This document shows positions 32,113 through 44,292 of a stretch of 64,000 bases of DNA, piece by piece. How positions within the stretch are numbered: the first letter of the stretch is position 1; every line of letters starts with the position of its first letter. Both the position numbers and the translations under genes were made by a program. The notes beneath the pieces are model-generated. The model had not been told where the DNA came from. It did no database searches and saw only the letters and a list, made by a program, of their open reading frames with translations. The stretch comes from Hydrangea macrophylla (lineage: Eukaryota > Streptophyta > Magnoliopsida > Cornales > Hydrangeaceae). Where the stretch lies: positions 33,706,218 to 33,770,217 of the forward strand of contig CM066982.1 of NCBI GenBank assembly GCA_033977485.1, given 5' to 3'.

Positions 32113-32174
32113 GTTTGGCGCCGTCTGTGGGAATCGACAAGTCTTCTCATCAACAAATCTCTTGACTGACAGTC

Positions 32175-33558
32175 ATGCCACCGAAGAAGAGTAAGAAGGC
32201 TGACCAGCAGTCCGAACGGGATGTTCCTCCTGCCCCGGCACCGGCACCGGCTGCGGCAGCCATGACATCTAAGCAGATCACCGCGACCCTCATGCAACTC
32301 CTGGAGGGCCAGCATCAAATCCAGCAACAGATTGAAGCCCTGCTAACCCAGCACAGCAGTCCTCCAGGGGCCGGGAAACTACCCGAGAACGTTGCGTACG
32401 GTCGGGAACCGATCTTGACCAGACAACGTGCCCGAGCCAACCCGTCCCGTGTTGAGGATGCCAGAGATATCAATAGTGGGCGTGCTGTCCGAAAGGAAAG
32501 GTAGGAGCATGCGGCCCGGGAATCAGTCCAAGATCACTCGGTCAAAATCCGAGTTGTCCCTAGGCAAACGGTTACCCGGAGCCATAGCCGAGCCCGATCC
32601 CAGAGGACAGCACACCACCATGAAGAAGAAGCCTCTTCTACCAATCCAACCAACCCCTCAGATACTGGTAGGGAAGGAGGATTGGAAGCTCAAATCAAGG
32701 ACTTGCAGAAGCAGATCGATGGAGTGGCCAAAAAGCTTGGTCAAAACCGTGTTCCGAATCAAGCCAATACCGAGACAGAGTCACCGTTTTCCAGCCAGAC
32801 CACAAGGTTCTCCATCCCGCGCAAATTTAAGCAGCCTCGGCTAGATTCATACAACGGCTTGGGAAGCCCGGTTGACCACGTCCGGACCTATAAGGTTCAG
32901 ATGGCCCTAGCCACCAACTCCGATGAATTACACTGCCTAGTCTTTCCCGAGACTTTGAAAGGCCCGGCCATGCAGTGGTTCTACTCCTTGGAGCCCCGAT
33001 CGGTCTGCAGTTTCAAACAACTCAGCAAGCAGTTCATCAACCAGTTCGCCGGTATGCATGAGCGGCCAAAGCCAGACATGCAGCTACTGACAGTCAGACA
33101 ACGGAATAATGAGTCCCTTTAAGGAGTTCACCGACCGGTTCAACCAACAAAAGCTTCAAATCTGCAATCTGAACGAGACAATTGCCATCATAGCCTTCTG
33201 CTCGGGAGTTCAACACACCATGTGCGCCGCGTCGTTCCACAGAAACCGACTGGTAACCTTGGTCGAACTCGCCGAGAGGGTTGGAAAATACATCGACACT
33301 AAGGAATTTCTAAAGATCAAAGACCCCAGGCAAGGAAGCAACAAGTCTTCCAGAAGTAAGCGAAAGCGAGATCAGCCCGGGAGTTCTGACAGTTCTTCCA
33401 GTTCACAGCAGTCTGGGTCAGGCAGCCCCGAACCGACCTCCAGCTCACAGCAGGCAGAGTCCGACAGCCCCGACCCGATCTCCAGTTCATATCGGTCAGG
33501 GTCAAGCAGTTCTGATTTTGCCTCTAGCATAGAGAAATCTGGAGCCCGACAATCCTGA
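32175..33558 (+). pseudogene. Gag of the gag-only element (one stop, one frameshift)
   Basis: Starts at ATG 32175, 62 bp after the LTR. The N-terminal part is basic then Pro/Ala-rich, with a Q-rich coiled-coil region (LMQLLEGQHQIQQQIEALL). A TAG at 32502 interrupts the frame, which then continues unchanged. A second coiled coil (EAQIKDLQKQIDGVAKKL) precedes the retrotransposon Gag domain (DSYNGLGSPVDHVRTYKVQM, LHCLVFPETLKGPAMQWFYS, FKQLSKQFINQFAG). An extra T near 33118 shifts the frame, after which KEFTDRFNQQKLQICNLNE continues. The tail is Ser-rich with basic KRKRD. No zinc knuckle is seen. It matches gypsy Gag in type; the exact lineage was not determined. Confidence 0.85.
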
Positions 33559-33654
33559 TCCGACCTCCTGTCTCCATCGGTCTAGATGAGCCCGACTACA
33601 GTGGTACTTGCTTGATCACCACATTAGGCTCCGCCGATTGTCAGAGAGCCCTTC

Positions 33655-33960
33655 CAAAGTCCTCGAGCCTAACTCCGAGGCATACAAAGACCTCGGGCCT
33701 GACCCCGAGGCATACAAAGACCTCGGGCTCCGAACCCAGGCACTCAAAAGACCTCGAGCCTAACCCCGAGGCATCTCAAAAGACCTCGGGCCAAACCCCG
33801 AGGCATCTCAAAAGACCTCGGGCTCCGAACCCAGGCACTCAAAAGACCTCGGGCCTAACCCCGAGGCATCTCAAAAGACCTCGGTCTCCGAACCCAAGCA
33901 CTCAAAAGACCTCGGGCTCCGAACCCAGGCACTAAAGACCCTAGGGTCACGCCCGAGGCA
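33655..33960. repeat. Tandem repeat CCCCGAGGCATCTCAAAAGA-type behind gag
   Basis: About eight to nine imperfect units of ~30-34 bp built on AAAAGACCTCGGGCCTAACC followed by CCGAGGCA. Two unit types alternate (CTAACCCCGAGGCATCTC and TCCGAACCCAGGCACTC). Lies in the untranslated region after gag. Confidence 0.9.
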
Positions 33961-34269
33961 CCGGCTTCGCTTAGGTCCAACCGACGATGGGGGCAAACCC
34001 CCTAGGTAGCTGATGATGGCAAGATTCAAAAGACCCTGCAACCACCATGTTCCAGGTTGGTTACCTACAGTCATAGCCTCTATAAGACCCTCATCTTAGC
34101 GAAAGCTTGGGGGGCAAGATGGCGCAGTGAACTAAACAGGTAATCACACCGGGTATCTACAGGCCTCGCGGATAGCCAACTCAAAATCTTGGGCAACCCG
34201 AGCACCTACAGTACTCAGAGGCATTAAATCCACTTAGGTCTAAACCGACGATAGAGGTGACTAAAATCT

Positions 34270-34700
34270 CTTAGGTTGGCCGACGATAGAGGAACAAAAG
34301 GACCCTAAAGCAACGTGATTTAGGTCGGCTCCACCAACATGGTCAAGCTCTTCTCCCAACACTCTTGACGAAGGCTGGCTGGGCGGAAGACAACCATCCT
34401 GGGGAGTTAACAGTAAAAAGGACCCTAGACCAATACGTTTTTTAGATCGGCTTTTCCAACATGGTAAAATCCTTCTACCCACAGCCTTGACGAAGGTTTA
34501 CGGGCAGAAGATGACCATCCTGGGAGCTAACTCAAGCAAAGAAGACTCCGAAGTAGGCCGAGTCTCAACTCTCGATCACTTCCCGAGCACTCAAAGACTC
34601 CGAATTAGGCCGGGTCTCAACTCCCGGTCAGTTCCCGAGCACCTAAAGGTCCCGAGCTAGGCTGGGTCTCAACTCTCAGCTAGTTCCCGAGGACTCACCA
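34270..34700. repeat. Two further imperfect tandem repeats before the 3' LTR
   Basis: A ~120-bp unit occurs twice (34309-34425 and 34426-34540: GGACCCTA...TTTTAGGTCGGCT...CTTGACGAAGG...GACCATCCTGG). A ~55-bp unit then occurs about three times (34543-34700: AGACTCCGAATTAGGCCGGG...TCTCAACTCYCGGTCASTTC). Pol is replaced by repeats in this element. Confidence 0.75.
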
Positions 34701-34817
34701 GCCTCAGAAGCCCCGAGACAGCTTTCACAAGCACTCAGACAGCGGCAAGTAACATCAAACTGATTTCCAAACTTGCCCCGATATAGCATCTGGCCAACCT
34801 TGGAAATGGGGGGCAGC

Positions 34818-35486
34818 TGATACTCCCAAAATTGGCTCTATCTTATGACCGAGCGGTTCAAATCAGCAGCTAGTCCATGCCCCGAGAAAATCATGCACAG
34901 CTCCTCAGAAGCGTCAGCCCGAGCGGTTTATTCTACTCATCATCCCGAGTGGTTCATTCACGACCCGGCCAACAGGTCGGGAAAACCGCACCTGCACATC
35001 CCGCCGCGGAAACAGTTCATCCGGGCCCACAGGCATGATCCCGAGCATTACAGGCAGTTTCCTACTCAAGCTAGAAGACTAATGGAAAGTGCACACTATT
35101 TCCTAATCCAATTAGGAAATCCCCATAATTAATGCCAATCTATATCAATAGGATTATATTTCCTTATCCATGTATGAGTAGGTCTCTTATATCTATAAAA
35201 GAGACCTTTCACCCCCCATTGAAGGGGTGGCCAACTCTTTAGTCTACACAGCACTTCTATAAATTCACCATTGTACGCATACACCCGACCGGTATTACTG
35301 GGAGTGCCGCCCCTCTTTGTTGGCTCACCAAGCCCGCCGATGATCTGCTAGTGAACGTGCTTAGACACACCTGTGGATGTAGGTACCTTCATTAACATGG
35401 CCGAACCACATACAAAAAATAGTCTCTCACTCTCTCTCTCTCCTAAAACTGCTCTACTTCACTCTTACCAATTTCTGGCATCATCA
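34818..35486 (+). repeat. 3' LTR of the gag-only element
   Basis: 669 bp, nearly the same as 31445-32112, ending CATCATCA before TSD GCTAT. Confidence 0.9.
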
Positions 35487-35491
35487 GCTAT

Positions 35492-36448
35492 GACCCTCTA
35501 GTTGATAAACGGCCATGATGGTGAGATGAATTGCTTGAGTTCTTATTCCTATATATGGAGATGGTGATGAGTTGCTTAAGCTATTTTTAATTTTTCACAT
35601 TCAAATTCAAGCCAGTATTTTGAAGAAAAAAGAAAATTAAAAATCAAGCCAGAATAAAGGAGAAAGAGTTGCGCTACGTAATTGACAACCAAAAGTTAAA
35701 CCCATTATTAACGTGAGTACCCCTTCGCAATACACATAAATATATTCTGGTGTTCCAGCAAATTGACAATGTGGTCACATTGGATTTGGTGGGCATGGGT
35801 GAACCTAGTAAATTAAGGACTTTAGTGAGGCAGTTTTTACTCTTGGAAAAAAAAATTCATAGTGTATGTTAAGAAAATTATCAATACCTCTAATAATTTT
35901 GTTTTTGTTTTTGTTTTTGTAATTGGTGCCCCAACACTTTTTTCATAGAAAGGAAAAAAAAAGTTGCAACATTTTACAACAAATAGTGAAACACAATCCA
36001 CTAATGTATGTCAGTGTTTTAAAAACTGGACCAGATCAGCCGGTTTAACTGGTTCCGTCGACCAATCTTCTTTCCAGTTTGATTCGGACTACTAAACCGT
36101 TTTCACTCCAAAATTGTTCAGAACCGTTGCAAACCATTCGAAAAACGTTAAAAATCGCTAAAAACCATTGTAAATCACTTTTTAACCAAAATCGCTCAAA
36201 CTGTTTTATGCCTACAAAAGTATTTTTTTCCCCTTCATTTTTTTGATACTATGAATCTCGTAATAATTTATACTTATGATCGGAAAGTGTGAAAATAAAA
36301 ATTGAGTTTTTGTATATTTTTTTTGGTTCATATTTACTTATTAAAACTTATGTATAAATATAAATAATTAAATATTGCATAATTATGATATCAAGGGTTG
36401 ATTATGGTTCACCCGAACGCAATCCGGAAGAACCTAGCTTGTGAAAAC
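35492..36448. other. Intergenic with a degenerate GGTT/AACC-rich repeat
   Basis: No gene. A stretch at ~36015-36200 (AACTGGACCAGATCAGCCGG...TTTAACTGGTTCC...AAACCGTT) has the look of a decayed repeat; no boundaries can be set. Confidence 0.4.
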
Positions 36449-36696
36449 TGTTAAAATGTAATTTGTATTTTCAATGTCTTGGAAGTTTGAAAGTCAGTTG
36501 CTTAGATGTCCATATATTGCAATTGGAAAGTCATCTGTATTGAGGGGAGTGTTTTGATTATTATTAGTTCACTTGTATTGCTATATAATGCTAAGGGCAT
36601 GCTCATTAAAAAAGAGAAAAGAAATATATAAATATCTGTCAGTAAATTCTGGGCAGTAAGTTAAAATTTCAGAGCAAAGTTCTCTCTTCTCCAACA
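36449..36696 (+). repeat. Copia-B 5' LTR
   Basis: About 248 bp, starting TGTTAAAATGTAAT and ending CTCCAACA. It is followed by TTTGGTATTAGAGCTAGG, a primer site of initiator tRNA-Met type with a C-to-T change (consensus TGGTATCAGAGC). The matching 3' LTR is missing from the window, so the left border rests on the TG start and primer site alone. Confidence 0.7.
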
Positions 36697-36735
36697 AATT
36701 TGGTATTAGAGCTAGGTTGATTCAGAAATATTTCG

Positions 36736-39700
36736 ATGGCATCCACTTTAAATACTCAAGACTTTTTATGGCCAAAGTTTAATTCCATTTTTTGATGGAG
36801 AAAATTATGATTTCTGGAGTCTTCAAATGAAGACATTATTTGTCTCTCAAGAGTTATGGGAGTTTGTAGAAGATGGCTATGAACGACCAGAATCCCCAAC
36901 AGTTCTTTTGACATGGAGTCAAGCTAAGCAAAAGGAATATAAAGAGAATAAAAAGAAGGACGCCAAGGCCCTGCTCAACATTCAGCAAGGTATAAGCAAG
37001 TCAATTTTTCCAAGACTAATGGGTGCCAAAAATTCCAAAGAAGCTTGGGATATTTTGAAGGTTGAATTTCAAGGATCAGCAAAGGTTGTCTCTATCAAAC
37101 TTCAATCATTATGGAGAGATTTCGATATATTGATGATGAAAGAAAGTGAAACAGTTCAAGTCTTCTTTTCAAGAGTTTTTGCTATAGTAAATCAGATTCG
37201 AAGCTATGGAGACACAATTGAGAATAAGAGAATAGTTGAAAAGATTCTAAGGAGTTTGCCACAAAAGTTTGATGTTGTTGCTGTGATTGAAGAGTCAAAG
37301 GACTTAGATAACTTGTCCTTACATGAGTTAGCTAGTTCTCTCGAAGCTCACAAGAAAAGGATTACTAGGATTACTAATGGGTCTTTCGAACAAGCTTTTC
37401 AAGCAAAGGTTATTATACGAGAAGCAAAAGACAAGGAGAGTGGATGAGAAAGTTCAAGAGGAGGTGCTCAACAACAAAAGTTACGATTCGAATGAGGTTC
37501 GAATTCATTTCGAGGCAACAGAAATTTTGGTCGAGGCTGTGGTTTGAAAGAGGAAGAGGAAGAGGAAGAGGTAGGTCTTGTTACAATGTAAGAGGGAATG
37601 AAAGGTCTAATACGCAGTGTTTCATATGCAAGGTTTATGGGCGTCAAGGTGAGGACTGTCGATATAGGTGTACCAGGTGCAAAATGCCAAACCATATGGA
37701 AAGAGATCGTTGGTTCAAAAAGAAGAACGAAGTGAATTTCTGTGAAAAATATAATTCGAGTCAACTATTTTTCACCTGTTAAAGTTCTCACAATGAGTCA
37801 CAGGATATTTGGCATTTGGATAGTGGATGTAGCAATCATATGACAGGGAATCGAAGCTGCTTTGTAAGTTTGGATGAAAATATGATGTTACAAGTAAAGC
37901 TTAGAGATGGAAAGCTTTAGGATGTGAAAGGCAAGGGAGTAATATCAGTTCGAACGAAGGATGGTTCAAAGCTTATGAATGATGTGCTTTATGTTCATGG
38001 TCTTAATCAGAATCTGCTAAGTGTTGGTCAAATGATGTAAAAAGGTTACAAGATGGTGTTTGATAAAGATGAATGTCAAATTGTTGACAAAAGAAGAAAG
38101 GGGTTTGTGACAAAGGTAAAAATGGCTCCGAATAAAGTTTTTCCATTTCTTTTACCTTCAAATTCAGATTGTGCGTTAAAGGTAGAAGAGGTTGATGATT
38201 CTCAATTGTGGCAAATGAGGTATGGCCACTTGAATTTTAGATCACTCATAGTATTGAAAAATAAAAATGTGGTGATAGGGCTTCCTAATGTTCAAAGTGG
38301 TATGGAAAGTTTCATAGGCTACCCTTTACCATAACATCCTAGAGAGCCAAAGCCCCTCTCGAATTGGTTCATGCTGATATTTGTGGACCAACCCGAACTC
38401 CATCTTTAAGAAAGAAAAGATTTTTTCTTATTTTTGTTGATGATTATAGCAGGTACATGTGGGTGTACATCTTGGAGCAAAAGTTAGTGGCATTTTCTAT
38501 TTTTCTCCAATTCAAGGCACTAGTAGAAAAACAAAGTGGACAGTAGTTAAAAAATTTGAGAACATATTATGGTGGAGAATTCACATTGAATGAGTTTATG
38601 AATTATTGCAAGGAAAAAGGAATCAATCGTGAATTGATGGTGAGATATACGCCACAACAAAATGGTGTGGCTGAAAGGAAGAATTGAAATATTTCAAAGT
38701 ATGTTGAAGGCCAAAAGACTTCCAAACAAACTCTGGGCAGAAGCAGTAAACACTGCAGTTCATATATTCAATAGATCCCTAACAAAGGCTGTTTTAAACA
38801 AGGCCCCATTCGAAGCATGGCATAACAGAAAGCTAGAGGTAAAATCATTCAAAGTTTTTGGTCGTATTGCATATGTGTATGTTCTATCTCAACACAGGGA
38901 GAAGCTCAATGAGAAAGGGGAGAAGTATGTGTTCATTGGCTACAGTGAAGAGTCGAAGGCTTATCATCTTCTCAAGCCAAGGACTGAAGAATTAGTTATT
39001 TCAAGATATGTGGTATTCGATGAATTAAAGTCATGGAATTGGGACTATAGTGAAAAGGAACAGCCAATGATACTTGAAGAAGAAGAAGAATCTTCGAACA
39101 CTGAAGAATTTCAATCTCTTCCAAGCCCAGCAAGCCCATCGAATTCTTCAAGTCCCTCATCATCAAAAAAGATGAGGTCTCTTTGAGACATTTATGAAGC
39201 AACTAATATAGCTTTTGCTGCCTTCAAACCTCAAGGTTTTGAGGAAGCAGTGAAGGATGAAAAATGGAGGGAAGCTATGAATGAAGAAATGAAAGTTATT
39301 AAGAAAAATAATACTTGGGAGCTCATGGATAAACCAAAAGGCAAAGAGGTAATTGATCTCAAATGGATCTTTAAGACCAAATTTCATGAGGACGGTTCGA
39401 TACAGAAGCAAAAGGCTCGAGTGGTTGCTAAAGGCTACCCTTAGCAACCAGGGATAGATTTCAATGAGACATTTACACCAGTGGCTAGAATGGAGACAAT
39501 TCAAACTATGTTAGCTCTTGCAGCACAATTACAAATGAATGTATATCAGTTAGATGTTAAAGCTGCATTTCTGAATGAGACTCTTGAGGAAGAGGTTTAT
39601 GTTGAACAACCTCAAGGATATGTGATAAAGGAATGGAAGGTAAAGTGTATCACCTTCAAAAAGCTTTATATGGCCTTAAACAAGCACCAAGAGCATGGAA

Positions 39701-40091
39701 CAACAAAATTGATCAGTATTTTCAGCAAATTGGACTGATTCGAAGTCCAAGTAAACCCTCTATCTATGTTAAGAAGGAAGGTAGTAATTTTCTTATTGTT
39801 TGTTTGTATGTGGATGATCTAATTTATGCAAGCTCGAAGCAAGGGATGGTGGAAGATTTGAATAAAAGAATGATGGAAGAGTTTGAGATGACTGATTTGG
39901 GTTTGATGAGATACTTTATGGGGATTAAAGTAAAACAATCTCAAGAAGGCATTGTGATTTCTCAAGAGAAGTATACAGAGGATTTATTGAAGAAGTTCAA
40001 TATGGTTGGTTGTAAGCCAATGCTAACTCCTATGGCACTGAATGAAAAATTGTCCAAAGATGATGGAGCACAGAAGGCTAATGCTAAATAA
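36736..40091 (+). pseudogene. Copia-B polyprotein, broken and 3'-truncated
   Basis: A second Ty1/copia family. Gag starts at ATG 36736 (MASTLNTQDF), shifts frame, and continues at 36827-37447 with a UBN2-type domain (KEAWDILKVEFQGSAKV, LPQKFDVVAVIEES). The zinc region 37612-37730 is degenerate (CFICKVYGRQGEDC, CTRCKMPNHMERDRWF). Protease at ~37800 has IWHLDSGCSNHMTG. Pre-integrase (LWQMRYGHLNFRSL) and integrase ([11 protein letters not shown] near 38650) are broken by stops. RT: IDLKWIFKTKF, QLDVKAAFLNETLEEEVY, and LYVDDLIYASS near 39808. The reading ends at KANAK (~40090), before RNase H, where it joins the E3 fragment. There are at least seven disruptions. Confidence 0.9.
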
Positions 40092-40952
40092 TGATAAATA
40101 CACTCCGATGCATAAGAACATATCCGAAGCCGTAACTAGACTTGTAAGGTGATACTAATGTTCCTCTACCTTCAACATTGGTAATCACATTTAAGTAATC
40201 GGATATAACTAGTATTGACAACCTGAACTGTGAATTACATCTTCTATTCCTCGAGTATCATTCACCTGTCATGATTACTAAACATGTTGATAACTACTTA
40301 TCAACAAGACTGCAGTTCTCAGTAATCAACTTGGTGACATGCTCAAGAGAATGCTTATTCTATTACAGAGGATAGATTCTATTTTGACAATATATGCTCA
40401 CAACATCATGACATATAACTACCCAAGACACCCAAGTTCGTTGATCTTGAAGACCTCACTGATTGGTAAGTCAAATCAAACATATACATGACTTGTGTTC
40501 GTAATCGTCTCAAGATTAAGAACATGTATCATATATAAGTTATGAGTTCGTATTAACTATTGATAGCTATTATTATCAATAGAAAAATCATGGTCTGTCA
40601 ATGCACTACAAGCATTAACATATTAACTAAGAGTCACATAATCTAGTAAATGAGATACATCACTCCATTTTATGGTAGTTAACTAAGCTACAGTGTAAAC
40701 CTGATGAGATATCCAAGCTCATCATCCACTGTGTCGATGATTCTAAACATCAAAGAATAGTTATTTGCATCTCCTATGCATGCACCTCATATATGCATAC
40801 AAATTGCTTATAATGAAGTTTAAGAATTACATACATACAAACATTCATCTCGTGAACACATACATAATAAAAAGTAAACTGATATCCATAAATATAATTG
40901 TCATAATGTTTAACACATAAAGAAATGGTTTGAGGGCATAATCCTAATAAAC
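40092..40952 (-). repeat. E3 3' LTR fragment
   Basis: Aligns by eye with ~54007-54852 of E1 (AAGAACATATCCGAAGC, TTGATAACT, ATGGTTTGAGGGC). The minus-strand start is TATTAGG where the others have TGTTGGG. The last ~650 bp of the LTR (U3 end, R, U5) are absent. Confidence 0.85.
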
Positions 40953-41966
40953 TCCCACTTGCACTCATAACTAACTAGAGTTACATTTGAGACCTAAACT
41001 ATCTAGATGAAGATCAAAGACCTTCTGTGGCAAGGCCTTTGTGAATGGATTTGCAAGATTGCTTGCCATGGTAATCTTGGTGATAGCACGTCTCCACACT
41101 GAACTATATCTTTGATGAGATGATACTTCCTTTGTATATGCTTTCCCTTTCCGTGGTTCCTTGGCTCTTTGGACTGAGCCACTACCCCACTATCATCACA
41201 ATAAAGTGTAATAGGTGACAATGACGCTGGCACCACTCCGAGTTCCATAAGAAATTTCTTGAGCCAAATAGCTTCTTTCGTGACTTCATAAGCTGTTATA
41301 TACTCAGCTTCTGTAGTTGAGTCTACAATGAATTTCTACTTAATGCTCCTCCAACTAATAGCACCACCTCCTAAGGTAAAGAAAAGTCCAGATGTTGACT
41401 TCTTCGAATCCTTATTCGACATAAAGTCAAAATCAGTGTAACCAATTAGACCTAATTCATCCCCGCCATATATAGGCACATAATTTTTAGTCCTTCGCAA
41501 GTACTTATGAATATGCTTAACGGTTGTCCGGTGTTCTAGATCGGGATTTGACTGTTATCTGCTAACCATGCTAACAGCAAAATAGATATCTAGTCTAGTG
41601 CACAACATCGCACAGGTGAGTCTACCCACTGATGAAGCATAGGGTACTCCTGCCATGCGATCCCTTTCCTTTTGTGTCTTGGGACATTGATCCTGGGAGA
41701 TATTTAGACCATGCCTTAAAGGTAACAAACCTTTCTTTGAGTTTTCTATAAAAAAAACCTAGACAATACTTTATCTATATAAGAAGCTAGCGATAATCCC
41801 ATTATCTTTTGTTTTCGATCTCGAAAGAACTTTATCTTTAGAATATTGCTTGCCTCTCTTAGATCCTTCATATCAAAAGTACTAGCTAACCAAACCTTAA
41901 CTGTTGACAATGCCGCTACATCATTCCCAATGAGTAATATATCATCAACGTACAGAACGAGGAAAT
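40953..41966 (-). pseudogene. E3 RNase H and C-terminal RT (fragment)
   Basis: On the minus strand, from the solo LTR border towards the LTR: the end of RT (plus 41940-41960 carries the inverse of YVDD), then RNase H with SDFDFMSNKDSKKS-like and [20 protein letters not shown] readings near 41130-41230, matching E1 at 55050-55350. Several frameshifts and stops (for example near 41003). Confidence 0.8.
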
Positions 41967-43088
41967 TGTTGGGAATATGCCCTCAAACCAGTTAGTTGGA
42001 CAATGGAATATCAAAATGCATTTATGCATGTTAGTTCATGAGATGAATATTAGACTGAAATCCTTAAACAACATTGCATGTGGTTCATTTGTGTATGCGA
42101 TTACACATGTGAGATATGAATCACAAATCCTTGTTGTTTCAAATTAGTCACAGTGGATGATAAGTCTGGATAACTTATCAGGTATACACTGTAGCATGAT
42201 TAACGTCTACGGGGTAGAATGATGAATCTCATTCATAAGAGTCTTTGACTCTTGGTTAATATGCTAGTGCACTCGGTGCATTGACGGACCTGAGTTAAAC
42301 CTATTGACACCTAAATGCTGTCACCGTCAATAGGAACTCAAAACTTGTATCATATTATATAAGTCTAGCAATCACTTATGTATGTGTGATTATGTTCTTA
42401 TGCACTGGAGTGCAATTATCATTTTATAGTGGCATTAATGATAATTGATTAATTATTGATTCCTTAGTCAAGAGTACTGACTAGATGGAATAATAATTAA
42501 TTGGAGCCAGTAATTAAGAACCTAGGAGGTCCCACTCTTAGCTCCGCCAGAATGCTTGGAAAGGCAATTGAGGATGCTGTCAAGACTGGTTCGATCGATC
42601 GAAGTTGTTTTGATCGATTGAAGTCTAGACAGGTTCGATCGATCGAACTTGATTCGATCGATCGAAGGTTCGATCGATCGAAGTCACTTAGTTCGATTGA
42701 AAGTAAGGTCGGTTCTGGGAATCTATAAATAGGGCAGCTGCGTTCTGGGAAATGAGTTCGTCGTTTTAACGTCCCTAAGCTGCTGAAACTGTTTTAGGGT
42801 TCCCAAACCTTCTTCATCCTCTCCATTAGAGATCCCACCATCTCTAGCCTCTCTGGGAAGCGTTCGAGGAGACATAAGAGTGAAGATCACCTAGAGGTTG
42901 CTGCTGGACATTGCTAAAGGAAGCCATATTCAGAATTGGGTTCAAGACCTAAGGTATATTATTCTTGCACCCTTGTACACATCTAAGGAGTTGACGAGTA
43001 GTAGATTCAGGGATACCAAAAGTTTTTTTTTTAACTGGACTTTTTCCGCTGCGCGTTTAAACTTTGATTCAAACCGTTTTTACCAACA
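41967..43088 (+). mobile_element. Solo LTR of the E family, inserted in E3
   Basis: 1122 bp, TGTTGGGAATATGCCCTC...TTTTACCAACA, inserted in opposite orientation in the E3 RT. TSD GAAAT (41962-41966) / GAAAC (43089-43093), one mismatch. TATA box CTATAAATAGGG at 42723. The palindrome array lies 20 bp upstream. It has no internal region, so it is the product of LTR-LTR recombination. Confidence 0.85.
42589..42732 (+). promoter_or_regulatory. Palindrome array and TATA box of the solo LTR
   Basis: Five to six copies of TTCGATCGATCGAA or variants (42589-42705), then CTATAAATAG at 42723-42732. Confidence 0.85.
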
Positions 43089-44006
43089 GAAACCCATTAC
43101 ATTTTCTTCACACTTCTTGGATACAAAAGGTTCGTCTATATTCTGGATGAAACCAAACGACTTGACCGCTTGGTCAAATCAGATGTTCCAACTCTTGGAT
43201 GCCTACTTAAGTCCATAAATGGACCTTTATAGCTGGCATACAAAGTTATCCTTACCATTCGCTATGAAGCCTTCTGGTTGCTGCATGTAGATGTCCTCCT
43301 CAAGATTGCAATTCAAAAATGCAGTCTTGACGTCCATCTGTCAAATCTCATAATCAAGACATTCAGCAATAGATAAGAGAATCTTTATGGACTTAATCAT
43401 AGCCACAAATGAGATGGTTTCCTCATAGTCAATGCCCTCTTTCTGAGGATAACCGTTCGCTATAAGTCGCGTATACTTTAAAGGTCTCAACCACTCCATC
43501 TAATCCTTTTTTTTTTCTAAAAGACCCATTTACAACCAATGGGTTTAATATTGGCAGGTGAATCTGTAAGTTCCCAGACCTGATTGGAGTCCATAGACTC
43601 CATCTCAGTCTTCATAGCATTTATCCAATGATCTGAATCACTATCGCCCATTGCCTCCTCATAAGTGGTAGGATCAGATTCAGGGTTCACAGAGTCAGCT
43701 TCATAAACTTCTCCTAAGAACATGTATCTGTCAGCCTGACTGATTATCCTCCCACTACGATGAGGTAACGAAGCAAAAATATGTGAAGATGTAGTCTTTC
43801 TTGTTCTTGATTTTCGTTAACTATTGGAGAAACTGAGGGCTCTCTATTTACTTCTTCCAAAACCATCCTTCGTCTAGGTTTATGGTTCATGATATAATCA
43901 TCCTCCAAGAAAATAGAATTCGTACTAACGAACACGTTCTGTTCTTTTGGATGATAAAAATATCAACCATAGGTGCCCTTTGGATAACCAATAAAGTAAC
44001 ATACTG
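43089..44006 (-). pseudogene. E3 RT N-terminal part and integrase end (fragment)
   Basis: Minus strand. RT thumb and palm pieces read near 43200-43500. 43723-43517 has [40 protein letters not shown] and [11 protein letters not shown]. 43935-43744 has [20 protein letters not shown]. These align with E1 at 55900-56700. The reading stops matching at ~44006. Confidence 0.85.
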
Positions 44007-44250
44007 CTACATAGTTCACATCTGGGTTCCTATTTGGATGCCCATAATCAATGTAGTGGGTCAAGACCCATATCACGTATATATCCAAATCATCATTAAA
44101 ATATGATTAAATATAATCTATAGGAGCGGGTGTCACAACTACAAAGAGCTGAATCGAGTTACGATCATGAACAAATATACACTTTGAGAAAAAAAAAAGA
44201 ACTAATCATGAATAGACTCTGCTCAGACTCTCCTAACTTTACACTTTTTA

Positions 44251-44292
<42 letters not shown>

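Larger units (their letters stand above)
31445..35486 (+). mobile_element. Gag-only gypsy-type element (TR-GAG-like)
   Basis: A 4042-bp element: LTRs 31445-32112 and 34818-35486 (668/669 bp, TGATAC...CATCA), TSD GCTAT on both sides (31440-31444, 35487-35491). The primer site TTTGGCGCCGTCTGTGGGAA begins right after the first LTR, and polypurine tract GGAAATGGGGGGC right before the second. TATA boxes TATAAAAG at 31821 and ~35195. The interior codes only for Gag. No protease, RT or integrase is present, so it must use a helper. The LTRs differ at scattered positions. Confidence 0.9.
40092..44006 (-). mobile_element. E3: truncated copia on the minus strand, with a nested solo LTR
   Basis: A copia element of the same family as E1/E2 (different subfamily). 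It keeps only part of its 3' LTR (40092-40952), the RNase H/RT half of pol (40953-41966 and 43089-43700) and some integrase end (to ~44006). The 5' LTR, gag and most of integrase are gone, as is the part of the LTR with TATA box and palindromes. The left end fuses directly with Copia-B at ~40091. It is interrupted by a solo LTR (41967-43088). Confidence 0.85.

Noticed and set aside
2212..35491. Identical TSD GCTAT for the 2217-4308 LTR and the 31445-35486 element
   Set aside because: A five-base match between two unrelated insertions is expected by chance and gives no evidence of a shared event.
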